64,000 nucleotides of DNA from Devosia sp. Root685 (GTDB lineage Bacteria > Pseudomonadota > Alphaproteobacteria > Rhizobiales > Devosiaceae). A model generated the notes under the pieces. The model saw only the letters and a program-made list of their open reading frames with translations. It did not search any database and had not been told where the DNA came from. Where the stretch lies: contig NZ_LMHK01000002.1 of the NCBI RefSeq assembly GCF_001427875.1, positions 865,436-929,435 on the forward strand, in the 5' to 3' direction. Position 1 is the stretch's first letter. The number at the start of each line of letters is the position of its first letter. The position numbers were made by a program, and so were the translations under genes. This document shows, in pieces, positions 7,985 through 18,094 of this stretch.

Positions 7985-9223
7985 ATGATCCGCAAACTAC
8001 TGGTCGCCACCAGTCTTGCATCGCTGTGCCTTGTCTCCAATGCCATGGCGCAGGAAACCATCAATATGTGGGTGCGTACCGGCATCGGTACCGCGTTCAC
8101 CTCGCTGGCCGACGCCTATAATGCCAGCCACGAAAACCAGATCGCGCTGACCGAAGTGCCGTTTGCCGAACTGGTGCAGAAATATGCGACCGCCATTGCC
8201 GGCGGCCAGGCGCCTGACGCGCTCTCGCTCGACCTGATCTACACCCCGTCCTTCGCCGCAGCGGGACAGTTGCAGGACCTGACCGAGTGGGCCAAGAGCC
8301 TCGACTATTTCGACAGCCTCTCCCCCTCGCATGTGACGTTGGGGACTTACCAAGACAAGGTCTATGGCCTGCCGCTGCTGGTGGAAACCTCAGTGCTCGC
8401 CTGGAACAAGGGCCTTTACGAGCAAGCCGGCCTCGACCCGGATAAAGCGCCCGCCAATTGGGATGAGGTCGAAGCAAACGCCGAAGCCATTCGCGCCCTC
8501 GGCGGCGACAATTACGGCTTCTACTTTTCCGGCGGCTCCTGCGGCGGCTGCATGATCTTCACCTTTACCCCGCTCGTTTGGGGCTCGGGCGCCGACATTC
8601 TGTCCGAAGATGGGCAGACAGCGACGCTCGACACCCCGCAGATGCGCGCCGCCGTCGCCAAGTATCGCTCCATGGTGGAAAAGGACCTCGTGCCCGAGGG
8701 GTCTGCGACCGACAATGGCGTCAACTTCCTCAGCTTCACCAATGGCAAGATCGGCCATCAGAGCCTGGGCGCCTTTGCCATCGGCACGCTGGTCAACGAC
8801 TACCCCGATATCGACTTCGGCGTGACCATGATCCCCGGCATCGAAGGAGGCACCTCGTCCTTTGCCGGTGGCGACAATATCGTCGTGACCAAGGACACCC
8901 CGCGCCTTGCCGCCGTTGAGGAGTTCATCGAGTTCGCCTACTCCCCTGAAGGTCAGAAAATCCTGGCGCAGAACGGTTCGCTGCCGACCCGTTCCGATAT
9001 CGCCGCCGAAACCCTAGCTGGCCTTGATCCGCGCCTGCAGGTTGCCGTCGATGCCATCGCCGTGGCCAAGACCCCCTATACGCTCTTGTTCAACGACCTG
9101 ATCAACAGCGCCAATGGCCCTTGGGCAACCTTCACCAACGCCGCCATCTATGGCGACGACGTGGATGGCGCCTTCGCCAATGCCCAATCCGAAATGCAGT
9201 CGATCATCGACAACGCGCCCTGA
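7985..9223 (+). CDS. CUT1-type sugar ABC transporter substrate-binding protein
   Basis: Periplasmic binding protein of the bacterial extracellular solute-binding family 1, 412 aa. The ATG is preceded by GGGAGGAG and gives a Sec signal MIRKLLVATSLASLCLVSNA followed by MAQE. Family-like segments include GGQAPDALSLDLIYTPSFAA, YGLPLLVETSVLAWNKGLYE and KILAQNGSLPTR. It is 44 bases after the LacI gene and directly before two MalF/MalG-type permeases. The neighbouring GH127 enzyme suggests that it binds arabino-oligosaccharides or arabinosides, which is inference. Confidence 0.88.
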   Translation: MIRKLLVATSLASLCLVSNAMAQETINMWVRTGIGTAFTSLADAYNASHENQIALTEVPFAELVQKYATAIAGGQAPDALSLDLIYTPSFAAAGQLQDLTEWAKSLDYFDSLSPSHVTLGTYQDKVYGLPLLVETSVLAWNKGLYEQAGLDPDKAPANWDEVEANAEAIRALGGDNYGFYFSGGSCGGCMIFTFTPLVWGSGADILSEDGQTATLDTPQMRAAVAKYRSMVEKDLVPEGSATDNGVNFLSFTNGKIGHQSLGAFAIGTLVNDYPDIDFGVTMIPGIEGGTSSFAGGDNIVVTKDTPRLAAVEEFIEFAYSPEGQKILAQNGSLPTRSDIAAETLAGLDPRLQVAVDAIAVAKTPYTLLFNDLINSANGPWATFTNAAIYGDDVDGAFANAQSEMQSIIDNAP

Positions 9224-9232
9224 TGGGGAAAA

Positions 9233-9264
9233 GCGGGAGGTTTTGGTTCGCCAGAGCCTCCCGC
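9233..9264 (+). promoter_or_regulatory. Strong TTCG-loop hairpin between binding-protein and permease genes
   Basis: GCGGGAGGTTTTGG pairs with CCAGAGCCTCCCGC over 14 positions (two G-T pairs) and closes with a TTCG tetraloop, starting nine bases after the stop. No long T-run follows at once. It probably enriches the binding-protein part of the mRNA relative to the permeases. Confidence 0.65.
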
Positions 9265-9284
9265 ATCTTCAACCGGATTTTTTC

Positions 9285-10211
9285 ATGTCCATGACTATCG
9301 CCACACCAGTTGCGGCTGCAGAGAAACCGCGACGCCGCGCACGCAAAAACCGCCAATTGCAGGGGCTGCTCTACATCGCGCCGGCCGTTATTCTCGTGAC
9401 GATCTTTTTCGTCATTCCGGTGCTGTTCACCGTCTGGATGAGCTTTCACAATTGGCCACTACTGGGCCAGCCAAGCTGGATCGGGCTCGGCAATTATACC
9501 CGCATGTTCAGCGACACGCGCTTTGCGGCGGCGCTGAGCTTCACCGCCTATTATACCGTCATCGCCACCATTGCGATTTTCGCCCTGGCCTTCCCACTGG
9601 CCCTTTTCGTGCAAAACGAGCGGCGCGGGGTCAGCGCCTATCGCACCATTTTCTTCATGCCGGTGGTCGTGGGCCTTGCAACGGCGTCGCTGCTCTGGGT
9701 CTGGCTCGCGAATGTCGATAGCGGGCTCTTCAGCCCGATCCTGCGCATGTTCGGCGTTACCGGCCGCAGCGCCAATCTTCTCGCCACCTTCAACAATGCC
9801 TTCCCAACCATCATCGTCATGGTGGTGTGGAAGATCGTGGGCTTCACCATGATCATTCTGCTCACGGGGCTGCAGTCCATCCCCAGCGACCTGATCGAAG
9901 CGGCGCGCATCGATGGCGCCGGCCGCTGGCAGCGCTTCCGCTTTCTCACCCTGCCCCTCATGCGCCGCACCCTGGCGCTGGCACTCATTCTGTCGGTCAC
10001 CGGCTCGGTTCTGGCCTTCGACCAGTTTTACATCATGACCAGCGGAGGCCCGCAAAACCGCATGATCTCGGTGGTCTACTATATCTTCAACCAGTCCTTC
10101 GTGTCGTTCCAGCTCGGCTATGGCTCGGCGCTCTCCATCGTCCTTCTCGGCATTCTGGTGGCGCTCAGCGTCGTCCAGCTCTGGCTGCTTCGCGTGGGAG
10201 ACGACAAATGA
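9285..10211 (+). CDS. CUT1 sugar ABC permease, MalF/UgpA type
   Basis: Inner-membrane permease, 308 aa, with about six hydrophobic segments. The N-terminus is positively charged (RRRARKNRQLQG) and leads into LLYIAPAVILVTIFFVIPVLF. The cytoplasmic EAA loop is seen in DLIEAARIDGAGRWQRFRFL, which contacts the ATPase. The ATG at 9285 and one at 9291 are both possible. The stop overlaps the next gene in ATGA, showing coupling within the operon. Confidence 0.88.
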   Translation: MSMTIATPVAAAEKPRRRARKNRQLQGLLYIAPAVILVTIFFVIPVLFTVWMSFHNWPLLGQPSWIGLGNYTRMFSDTRFAAALSFTAYYTVIATIAIFALAFPLALFVQNERRGVSAYRTIFFMPVVVGLATASLLWVWLANVDSGLFSPILRMFGVTGRSANLLATFNNAFPTIIVMVVWKIVGFTMIILLTGLQSIPSDLIEAARIDGAGRWQRFRFLTLPLMRRTLALALILSVTGSVLAFDQFYIMTSGGPQNRMISVVYYIFNQSFVSFQLGYGSALSIVLLGILVALSVVQLWLLRVGDDK

Positions 10212-11074
10212 GCGCGGCGACAAAAGAGGCGCGCGTCCGCCGCAAGTTTATCGGCAGCCTGGGCTTTCACGGCTTTGGCGTCATCGCCTCGTTCTTCTTC
10301 CTCGCCCCATTCTTCTGGGCCGGGCTGTCATCGCTGCGCAGCGGCAGCGAATCCCAGACCCCGCCCCTGCCGCCTTGGCCAACCACCGGCATCAGCTTTG
10401 ACAGCTACGCCACCCTCGACACGTTCGGCTCGGGCATCTGGCAACACACCTTCAATTCCCTGCTCGTCTCGCTCAGCACAGTCGTTCTCACGGTTATCGT
10501 CTCGCTGCTCGCCGGCTATGGCTTCTCGCGCTACCGGTTCCCGTTCAAGAATGTGTTCTTCATCCTGATCATCGCCACGCTGATGATCCCGTTCCAGTCG
10601 ATCTTGACGCCGCTCTTCATTATCCTCGCCAAACTCGGCCTCAACAATTCGCTCGTCGGGCTGATCCTCGTCTATGTGACGCTGCAACTGCCCTTCTCTG
10701 TCTTCATGATGCGCAATGCCTTCGATGCGGTACCGCGAGAAATCGAAGAAGCCGCCCGCATCGATGGCGCCCGCGACATCAAGCTTTTAGTGCGCGTGCT
10801 CCTGCCGCTGGTCATGCCCGGCGTGGCAACGGTTGCCATCTTTGCCTTCCTCAACGCCTGGAACGAGTTCCTCGCGGCGCTGATCCTCCTTTCGGACAAT
10901 GACAAATACACCCTGCCCGTCTTGATGACCGCCGTTCGCGCCGGCCGGCTGGGGGCCATCAACTGGGGCGCGGTGCAGGCCGGCGTGATGGTCATGACCA
11001 TCCCCTGCCTCGTCATCTTCCTTCTCCTCCAACGCTATTACATGCGCGGCCTGATGGCTGGCGCGGTCAAATAA
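10208..11074 (+). CDS. CUT1 sugar ABC permease, MalG/UgpE type
   Basis: Second membrane subunit of the same importer, 288 aa, about six hydrophobic segments. The EAA loop reads EIEEAARIDGARDIKLLVRV and is followed by LPLVMPGVATVAIFAFLNAWNEFL, typical of MalG-like permeases. It overlaps the preceding gene by four bases and is followed after 20 bases by the GH127 gene. Confidence 0.88.
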   Translation: MSAATKEARVRRKFIGSLGFHGFGVIASFFFLAPFFWAGLSSLRSGSESQTPPLPPWPTTGISFDSYATLDTFGSGIWQHTFNSLLVSLSTVVLTVIVSLLAGYGFSRYRFPFKNVFFILIIATLMIPFQSILTPLFIILAKLGLNNSLVGLILVYVTLQLPFSVFMMRNAFDAVPREIEEAARIDGARDIKLLVRVLLPLVMPGVATVAIFAFLNAWNEFLAALILLSDNDKYTLPVLMTAVRAGRLGAINWGAVQAGVMVMTIPCLVIFLLLQRYYMRGLMAGAVK

Positions 11075-11094
11075 TCTCACCCACAGGTATCCCC

Positions 11095-13011
11095 ATGACC
11101 ATCGCTCCCAACCGTCAGTTCCGCCCGCTGCCCGTTCCGTCCGTTACCGTTGGCGGCTATTGGGGCGATTGGCAGGAAGCCGTCTGCGACCACACCGCGG
11201 CAATCCTCCTCGATCGCTGCGTCGCCGCCGGCATGCTCGATCAGATCAACCCGGACGTACCAAGCCCCGGCATCGTCATCCCGATCCTTCATTGGCTCGG
11301 CACGCCGCAGATGTTCTGGGATAGCGACCTCGGCAAATCCATCGAGACCATCGCCTATTCGCTCTATCGCAAGCCAAATCCCGAGCTCGAAGCACGGGCC
11401 GATGCCATCATCGACATGTACGAAAAGCTGCAGGACCCCGACGGCTACCTCAGCTCCTTCTTCCAGCGCATCAAGCCCGAATGGAAGTGGACCAACCTGC
11501 GCGACTTCCACGAGCTCTATTGCGCCGGCCACATGATCGAAGGCGCCGTCGCCTATTATCAGGCCACCGGCAAGCGCAAATTCCTCGATGTGATGAGCCG
11601 CATGGCCGACTACTGCGTCAAGAAATTCGGACGCGGTCCCGGCCAGGTCCGCGGTTATTGCGGCCATGAAGAGATCGAACTGGCGCTGGTCAGGCTCGCC
11701 CGCGTTACCGGCAAGCAAGACTATATGGACCTCGCAAAATTCTTCGTGGACGAGCGCGGACAGGAGCCGCACTTCTTCATAGAAGAAGCCCTTGCGCAGA
11801 ACCGCGACCCCAAAGGGGTGCAGAAGAACACGCTCGAATACAACCAGTCGCATCTGCCGGTACGCGAGCAGACCAAGGTCGTCGGCCATGCCGTGCGCGC
11901 CATGTATCTCTATTCAGCCATGGCGGACCTTGCCACCGAGTATAACGACGACAGCCTGACATCGGCGCTCGAAACGCTCTGGGCCGATCTCACGCAAAAG
12001 CAGATGTACATTACCGGCGGCATTGGCCCCGCCGAAGCCAATGAGGGCTTTACCGACTATTACGACCTGCCCAACGACACCGCCTACGCCGAAACCTGCG
12101 CCTCGGTCGGCCTCGTCTTCTGGGCCTCCCGCATGCTCGGTCGCGGCCCCAACCGCCGCTATGCCGACACCATGGAACAAGCGCTCTACAACGGCGCCAT
12201 CACTGGCCTCTCCACTGACGGCAAGACCTTCTTTTACGACAACCCGCTGGAATCAACCGGCAAGCACCACCGCTGGACCTGGCACCCCTGCCCCTGCTGC
12301 CCGCCCAATATCGCGCGTCTCGTCACCTCGCTCGGCTCCTATATCTACGCCGTCGCCGACGACGAAGTGGCCGTGCATCTCTATGCCGAAAGCGAAGCGC
12401 GCATCGATCTCGCCAATGGCGCCAAATTCACGCTGACCCAGCACACCAACTATCCTTGGTCGGGCAATATCGACATCCGCGTCGAACCGGAAACAGCGGC
12501 CCGGTTCGCCGTCTCCCTCCGCATTCCGGCCTGGGCCCATGGCGCCAAACTTGCCGTAAACGGGGAAGCACAGGACATCGCCACCGCAACCACTGACGGC
12601 TATGTGCGCATCGAACGCGAATGGAAAAAGGGCGACACCATCTCCCTCGACCTGCCGCTCGAGCCGCGGACCCTCCGCGCCCATCCCTCCGTCCGGCACG
12701 ATGCCGGCCGTGTCGCCGTCATGCGTGGCCCGCTGGTCTATTGCCTCGAAGGCATCGACAATGGTGCGGGCCTCAACTCCATCCTCCTCCAGCGCGGCCT
12801 CGGACAGTCGCAGACCGCGACCATTCCGAACCTGCGCGGCGCCATCGCCATCGACATTCCGGTGCTGCGCGAAACCGCCGAAAACTGGGGCGACGACCTC
12901 TATTCCGACAAGGCTCCAGCAACCGAGCCTGAAAAGGCCCGCCTCGTGCCCTACCACCTTTGGGACAACCGCGAGCCCGGCGAAATGCTGGTCTGGCTAC
13001 GTCAGAGTTGA
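11095..13011 (+). CDS. GH127 beta-L-arabinofuranosidase-like glycoside hydrolase
   Basis: Glycoside hydrolase, 638 aa, of the GH127 family (formerly DUF1680), which releases beta-L-arabinofuranose through a zinc-bound cysteine nucleophile. The relevant sites are visible: YAETCASVGLVFW supplies the Glu and Cys, and HPCPCCPPNIAR supplies the cysteine pair. The N-terminal barrel (WQEAVCDHTAAILLDRC, GYLSSFFQRIKPE, DFHELYCAGHMIEGAVAY) and C-terminal beta domains (VSLRIPAW, GRVAVMRGPLVYCLEG) match the family. There is no signal peptide, so it should act in the cytoplasm on imported arabinosides. It lies between the importer's permease and ATPase genes, which strongly ties the two functions. Confidence 0.9.
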   Translation: MTIAPNRQFRPLPVPSVTVGGYWGDWQEAVCDHTAAILLDRCVAAGMLDQINPDVPSPGIVIPILHWLGTPQMFWDSDLGKSIETIAYSLYRKPNPELEARADAIIDMYEKLQDPDGYLSSFFQRIKPEWKWTNLRDFHELYCAGHMIEGAVAYYQATGKRKFLDVMSRMADYCVKKFGRGPGQVRGYCGHEEIELALVRLARVTGKQDYMDLAKFFVDERGQEPHFFIEEALAQNRDPKGVQKNTLEYNQSHLPVREQTKVVGHAVRAMYLYSAMADLATEYNDDSLTSALETLWADLTQKQMYITGGIGPAEANEGFTDYYDLPNDTAYAETCASVGLVFWASRMLGRGPNRRYADTMEQALYNGAITGLSTDGKTFFYDNPLESTGKHHRWTWHPCPCCPPNIARLVTSLGSYIYAVADDEVAVHLYAESEARIDLANGAKFTLTQHTNYPWSGNIDIRVEPETAARFAVSLRIPAWAHGAKLAVNGEAQDIATATTDGYVRIEREWKKGDTISLDLPLEPRTLRAHPSVRHDAGRVAVMRGPLVYCLEGIDNGAGLNSILLQRGLGQSQTATIPNLRGAIAIDIPVLRETAENWGDDLYSDKAPATEPEKARLVPYHLWDNREPGEMLVWLRQS

Positions 13012-13022
13012 GAGGAGCGAGC

Positions 13023-14093
13023 ATGACAAACGCAACGGGCATGGCGCTGCGGCAGGTCCGCAAAAGCTATGGTGCAACCAATGTCGTCCACGGCATCGAC
13101 CTCGACGTAGCGGCCGGCGAATTCGTCGTCTTCGTCGGCCCCTCAGGCTGTGGCAAGTCGACGCTCCTGCGCATGATTGCCGGGCTCGAAGAAGTCACCG
13201 ACGGCGAAATCAGCATCGGTGGCCGCGATGTGACCGATCTCGATCCCTCCCAGCGCGGCATCGCCATGGTCTTCCAGTCCTATGCGCTCTACCCCCATAT
13301 GAGCGTGCGCGACAATCTCGGTTTCGGCCTCAAAATGGCCAATACGCCAAAGGCGGAGATCGAGACCCGCGTCACGGCAGCCGCCAAAATCCTCAAGATC
13401 GAGCCCTTGCTCGAACGCCGCCCGGGTCAATTATCGGGCGGCCAACGCCAGCGCGTCGCCATCGGCCGCGCCATCGTGCGCAAGCCGGACGTGTTCCTGT
13501 TCGACGAGCCGCTCAGCAATCTCGATGCCGAACTGCGCGTCTCGATGCGCATCGAGATTGCCCGCCTCCACAAAGAGCTCGGCAACACGATGATCTACGT
13601 GACCCACGACCAGACCGAAGCCATGACCCTCGCCGATAAAATCGTCGTGCTGCGCGATGGCCGGATCGAACAGGTCGGCACGCCGCGAGAGGTCTACGAA
13701 CACCCCGACAACATCTTCGTTGCCGGCTTCATCGGCTCCCCCAAGATGAATTTTCTTGCGGGCGTCGCGGCAAACGATGGTTTTGATCTGGCTGGAAAGA
13801 CCTTCCCCTTGGGATATAGCCTGGCGGAACCGGGAACGCCGGTGACCGTCGGCATCCGGCCCGAGCATATCGAGGTGGGCCCTTCCGGCGCAGCCACCTT
13901 CTCCGTCGAGGTCGATTTTAGCGAGTACCTCGGCGGCACCCAGTACCTCTACGCCACCCTTGCCGACGGCCAGAGCCTGGTCATCGAACATCGCGAAAAC
14001 ACCGAAATCCTTGGGGACGGGTCTATCACCGTCTCGTGCGACCCCGGACGCATCGAGGTTTTTTCAGCAACCGGGCGACGGATGAGGCGGTAA
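13023..14093 (+). CDS. CUT1 sugar ABC transporter ATPase, MalK/UgpC type
   Basis: ATP-binding subunit powering the upstream permeases, 356 aa. Walker A GPSGCGKSTLLRM, Q-loop VFQSYALYPHMSV, signature LSGGQRQRVAIGRA, Walker B VFLFDEPLSNLDAELR and the switch histidine YVTHDQTEAM are all present. A C-terminal TOBE domain follows (VGIRPEHIEV). The ATG has GAGAGGAG before it and follows the GH127 stop by 11 bases. It closes a complete importer set in one operon. A 39-base stretch of this gene has a decayed relative at 3541-3579. Confidence 0.93.
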   Translation: MTNATGMALRQVRKSYGATNVVHGIDLDVAAGEFVVFVGPSGCGKSTLLRMIAGLEEVTDGEISIGGRDVTDLDPSQRGIAMVFQSYALYPHMSVRDNLGFGLKMANTPKAEIETRVTAAAKILKIEPLLERRPGQLSGGQRQRVAIGRAIVRKPDVFLFDEPLSNLDAELRVSMRIEIARLHKELGNTMIYVTHDQTEAMTLADKIVVLRDGRIEQVGTPREVYEHPDNIFVAGFIGSPKMNFLAGVAANDGFDLAGKTFPLGYSLAEPGTPVTVGIRPEHIEVGPSGAATFSVEVDFSEYLGGTQYLYATLADGQSLVIEHRENTEILGDGSITVSCDPGRIEVFSATGRRMRR

Positions 14094-14182
14094 AGGCAGC
14101 AGGGCGCCTTGGTTGCCGGTTCGCTCACGCCCATCGGTAGTGCCGCGGCAATCGCCATGGCATTGGCAAACCGCGTGTGCTT

Positions 14183-15136
14183 TCAGTATCCCAGGTCCCT
14201 GTTCACCTCGCCTTGCAGTTTCACCCGGTTGCGATACCGCTCCAGATTATCCCTGAAATAAGCATTGGCCCGCTGGCGGGTCTGCTGCGAGCTGCCGGAA
14301 ATATGGGGGGAAATGCGGACCTTGGGATGAGTGAAGAGCCAATGCCCGTCCGGCAGAGGTTCCGGATCGGTAACATCGAGGGTGGCGCCCCCGAGATGGC
14401 CGTCCAGCGCCGTCCTGAGCGCCTCGGTATCGAGCAAAGCGCCACGGCCGACATTGATGAGATGGGCACCCGGCTTCATCAGGTTCAGCGCCGCCGCATC
14501 GATCATCCCGCGGGTTTCCGCGGTCAGTGGCGCACTGAGCACCACATGGTCAGAATTCCGCAGCAGCGCGTCCAATGGCAGCGACGCGACGCCCTCGACG
14601 CCCAAGGGCCCCGGAGAGCGCCGTGTTCCGACGACAGTCATGTCAAAGGCCAGCGCCCGCTGCGCGATAGCCTTGCCGATCTCGCCAAAGCCGACAATGC
14701 CAAGGGTCTGACCGGACAGGTCGGCCAGCTGGTGGTTGCGCCAGCCGCTGCTATCGACGGCCCAGATGGCGGGCATGTGCTTGGCAAAGCTCAACATCGC
14801 CGCCAGCACATATTCGCTGATCGGCACGGCATAGCCACCCCGGTTGACCGTGACCGTGGGCACGTCGAATATCCAGTCGGGATACTTGTCGATGCCGGTC
14901 GAGCGGAGATGGACCCATTTGAGGTTGAACGGCCAGCCGGCAGGCGCAGCCATGGCCTTGTGCAGGCCGATCGCCGCACTGTTCTGGTTGATCAGCAGCA
15001 CTTCGGCATTATGGGGTATAGCCCAGGCGGTCTCGGGCGTCGTACCCAGCGCCACGAAACGAACGTCGCCCAAAACCCCCTCGCCGACCGAACCGGCGCG
15101 CCCGTCGTCATATTGATGACAGACGACAAGGCTCAT
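14183..15136 (-). CDS. D-isomer-specific 2-hydroxyacid dehydrogenase
   Basis: NAD(P)-dependent reductase/dehydrogenase of D-2-hydroxyacids, 317 aa. The Rossmann motif is GIVGFGEIGKA. Catalytic positions appear in INVGRGALLD (Arg), DPEPLPDGHW (Glu) and KVRISPHISG (His). It is the last gene of the minus-strand catabolic locus and overlaps the preceding quinone-oxidoreductase-like gene by four bases (ATGA). In this position it may reduce or oxidise a 2-keto or 2-hydroxy acid produced by the pathway; the substrate is unknown. Confidence 0.85.
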   Translation of the reverse strand: MSLVVCHQYDDGRAGSVGEGVLGDVRFVALGTTPETAWAIPHNAEVLLINQNSAAIGLHKAMAAPAGWPFNLKWVHLRSTGIDKYPDWIFDVPTVTVNRGGYAVPISEYVLAAMLSFAKHMPAIWAVDSSGWRNHQLADLSGQTLGIVGFGEIGKAIAQRALAFDMTVVGTRRSPGPLGVEGVASLPLDALLRNSDHVVLSAPLTAETRGMIDAAALNLMKPGAHLINVGRGALLDTEALRTALDGHLGGATLDVTDPEPLPDGHWLFTHPKVRISPHISGSSQQTRQRANAYFRDNLERYRNRVKLQGEVNRDLGY

Positions 15137-16131
15137 GCCGTGTCCCGCGGATTGACGAGGATACGGCCCTTGACCTGCCCGGCCAGGATTTGCGCCGCCG
15201 CCGCCGGGAGCTGGTCGAGGCCCACTTCGCTCACCATGTCCGAATAGGCCGCGCGGTCGAATTCCTCCACGAGGCGCGACCAGGCGGCCACGCGCTGGGC
15301 ATAGGGCTGCATGACGCTATCGACGCCGAGCAGCGACACGCCGCGCAGGATGAAGGGCAGCACATTGGTCTCAAGGCCGATCCCGCCGGCATTGCCGATG
15401 GCAGCAACGGCCCCGCCATATTTCATCTGCTTGAGCAGCTTGCCCAAAACCTTGCCGCCGACGCTATCCACCGCCCCGGCCCAGCGCGCCGTTTCCAGAA
15501 CCTTGTCCGGTTCGGCCAGAAAGGCATCGCGCGCGATGATGCTGCGCGCGCCGAGCGCCTTCAGCGCATCGGCATGTTCCGGCCGCCCCGACAGGGCCGC
15601 CACATCAAAACCAAGCCGCGCCAACAGCGACACCGCAATCGATCCAACCCCGCCCGCGGCGCCCGTCACCAGCACTTCTCCGCCAGCCGGCGTCACGCCA
15701 GCCGCTTCGAGCCGCATGACGCAGAGCATGGCCGTCAGCCCGGCCGTACCCACGATCATGGCGTCGCGCGTGGAGAGTCCCCTAGGCAACGGCACCAGCC
15801 AGTCGGCCTTGACCCGTGCTCTTTCCGCATAGCCGCCCCAATGGGCTTCGCCGACCCGCCAGCCGGTAAGCACCACCTGGTCGCCTGGCCGATAGCGCTC
15901 ATCGGCGCTCTCGCGCACCCTGCCGGCAAAATCTATGCCCGCCACATGGGGATAATTGCGCACAAGGCCGCCGGCCCCAGTCAGGCAGAGGCCGTCCTTG
16001 TAGTTGAGCCCGGCCCAATCCACATCGACGCTCACCTCCCCTTCCGGCAGCCGGTCATCCTCCAGCCGCTTTACCGCGGAGGAAACCTTGCCCTCGGCAT
16101 CCCTATCGGTCACCAGCGCACGAAAACTCAT
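15133..16131 (-). CDS. AcuI/YhdH-type acrylyl-CoA reductase-like oxidoreductase
   Basis: Zinc-free medium-chain dehydrogenase of the YhdH/AcuI family, 332 aa. Family features are LNYKDGLCLTG, the PHVAGIDFAGRV segment, GWRVGEAHWGGYAERARV and the NADPH-binding VTGAAGGVGSIAVSLLARLG. Characterised AcuI proteins reduce acryloyl-CoA to propionyl-CoA with NADPH. Here, beside a CoA-transferase, dehydratases and a thioesterase, a role in reducing an enoyl-CoA is plausible but inferred. It overlaps the downstream hydroxyacid dehydrogenase gene. Confidence 0.82.
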   Translation of the reverse strand: MSFRALVTDRDAEGKVSSAVKRLEDDRLPEGEVSVDVDWAGLNYKDGLCLTGAGGLVRNYPHVAGIDFAGRVRESADERYRPGDQVVLTGWRVGEAHWGGYAERARVKADWLVPLPRGLSTRDAMIVGTAGLTAMLCVMRLEAAGVTPAGGEVLVTGAAGGVGSIAVSLLARLGFDVAALSGRPEHADALKALGARSIIARDAFLAEPDKVLETARWAGAVDSVGGKVLGKLLKQMKYGGAVAAIGNAGGIGLETNVLPFILRGVSLLGVDSVMQPYAQRVAAWSRLVEEFDRAAYSDMVSEVGLDQLPAAAAQILAGQVKGRILVNPRDTA

Positions 16132-16208
16132 TGTCTTGCCTCTTCTTCAATTCCAGTGGACATCGGCACGATCCGGCACACCATGGTGACCGTGTCGCGG
16201 CACGCCGT

Positions 16209-18083
16209 CTATACCGTCCAGTCGCTACCCCAGACCTGCACCACATGCCCGTCCGATACCCTGCGATATTCGCGCTTGGGCGGGTCGTAGTCGGCGGGGC
16301 GGATCGGGCTCCTGATCTCGTCATTGTTGATCGGGCGTACTTCCAACCGGCGCGCCGGATCGGGAATGGGCACCGCCGCCATCAGCCGCTTGGTATAGGG
16401 GTGCTGCGGATCGCCGAACACCGCCTTGACCGGTCCCATCTCGACGATTTCGCCCAGATACATCACCGCCACCTGATGGCTGATGCGCTCGACCACGGCC
16501 ATGTCATGGGAGATGAAGAGATAGGCGAGGCCGAACTTTTCCTGCAGGTCGAGCATCAGGTTCACCACCTGGGCCTTGATTGATACGTCGAGCGCCGAAA
16601 CCGACTCGTCGGCCACGATGATCTTGGGCTCGAGCGAGAGCGCGCGGGCAATGCAGATACGCTGCCGCTGTCCGCCGGAAAACTGCTGGGGATAGCGATT
16701 GGCCATTTCGGGCGCGAGGCCCACCTGTCCCAAAAGCTCCATCGCCTTCTGCCGTGCCTGTGCCTTGCTCCCGAGCTTATGCGTCAGATAGGGCTCGACA
16801 ATGGCTTCGCCCACCGTGATGCGGGGGTTGAGGCTCGCATAGGGGTCCTGGAAAATCATCTGGATATGCCGGCGCATGTCGCGCATGCGCTCCTTGTCCA
16901 GCGCCAGGATATCGGTGCCATCAATGGCGATTTCCCCGCTTTGCGGCTCGACGAGGCGCATCAGCGTCCGGCCGGTCGTGGATTTGCCACACCCCGATTC
17001 CCCCACCAGCGAAAGCGTCTCGCCAGGGCGCAGGTCAAAGCTCACATTCTCCACCGCATGCACCCGGCCGCGCGGCCCGGAGAAAAAGCCGCCCGGAAGA
17101 TCGAAGCGTTTGACGAGGTTTTTTACCCGCAATACCGGCTCGGCACTGTGCCGGATCGTGTCGGGGCGCAATTTGCCCGAAATAATCTGCCCGCTCTCGC
17201 GGTCAAGGGTCGGAAAATGCTGTGGCTGGCCATTGCCGCTCGCCGTGCCCAGTCTTGGCACTGCCGCAATCAGGGCCTTGGTATAGGGGTGGCGCGCCCG
17301 CGCAAAAATGGCATCGGTACCGTCGGCCTCGACCGCCTCGCCTTGCAGCATCACCACGGTCCGGTCGGCAATTTCGGCGACCACGCCCATGTCATGGGTG
17401 ATGAACAGCACGCCCATCCCCTCTTCATGCTGCAATTGCTTGATCAGCTGCAGGATTTGCGCCTGGATGGTCACATCGAGCGCCGTGGTCGGCTCGTCCG
17501 CAATCAGCAGTTTTGGCTTGCAGGCAAGCGCCAGCGCAATCATCACCCGCTGCCGCATACCGCCCGAGAGCGAATGCGGATAGTCGTTGAGCCGTGATTT
17601 GGCCGCCGGCATGCGCACCCGGTCGAGCAGCCGCTCCGCCTCCACCATCGCTTCCCCGCCCGACATGATGCCATGGATGGTCAGCACTTCGGCAATCTGG
17701 CTGCCGATGGTTTGTAGCGGATTGAGGCTGGTCATCGCCTCCTGAAAGATCATGCCGATCTGCCGGCCGCGCACGGCGCGCATCTCGGCCTTGTTCAGCG
17801 TCAGCAATTCCCGGCCGCCGAGTTTCACCGAACCTTCCACCCGGCTCATCTCGGGATCGAAGAGGCGCATGATCGAGAGCGCCGTCACGGACTTGCCAGA
17901 CCCGGACTCCCCTACGAGCGCCAGGGTTTCCTTGGCCGCGATGTCAAAGGAAATGCCCTTGACGATATCCACCCATCCGCTCGGCGTGCGAAACGAGGTC
18001 TTCAAATCGCGGACCGACACCACATTGTCCGACCCGGCCTCGGGCGCGATGGCTTCCTTGGCAAAACTACCCATTGCGGTCAT
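16209..18083 (-). CDS. Dual-domain peptide-type ABC transporter ATPase (DppD-DppF fusion)
   Basis: Fused ATPase, 624 aa, with two complete nucleotide-binding domains as in GsiA-like proteins. The first has Walker [14 protein letters not shown], signature [16 protein letters not shown] and Walker [14 protein letters not shown]. The second has [29 protein letters not shown] and [13 protein letters not shown], in which the usual proline after DE is serine. A C-terminal oligopeptide/dipeptide region follows ([16 protein letters not shown]). It energises the two permeases encoded immediately upstream in the same operon. Confidence 0.92.
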   Translation of the reverse strand: MTAMGSFAKEAIAPEAGSDNVVSVRDLKTSFRTPSGWVDIVKGISFDIAAKETLALVGESGSGKSVTALSIMRLFDPEMSRVEGSVKLGGRELLTLNKAEMRAVRGRQIGMIFQEAMTSLNPLQTIGSQIAEVLTIHGIMSGGEAMVEAERLLDRVRMPAAKSRLNDYPHSLSGGMRQRVMIALALACKPKLLIADEPTTALDVTIQAQILQLIKQLQHEEGMGVLFITHDMGVVAEIADRTVVMLQGEAVEADGTDAIFARARHPYTKALIAAVPRLGTASGNGQPQHFPTLDRESGQIISGKLRPDTIRHSAEPVLRVKNLVKRFDLPGGFFSGPRGRVHAVENVSFDLRPGETLSLVGESGCGKSTTGRTLMRLVEPQSGEIAIDGTDILALDKERMRDMRRHIQMIFQDPYASLNPRITVGEAIVEPYLTHKLGSKAQARQKAMELLGQVGLAPEMANRYPQQFSGGQRQRICIARALSLEPKIIVADESVSALDVSIKAQVVNLMLDLQEKFGLAYLFISHDMAVVERISHQVAVMYLGEIVEMGPVKAVFGDPQHPYTKRLMAAVPIPDPARRLEVRPINNDEIRSPIRPADYDPPKREYRRVSDGHVVQVWGSDWTV

Positions 18084-18094
18084 GGCATGGTCTC

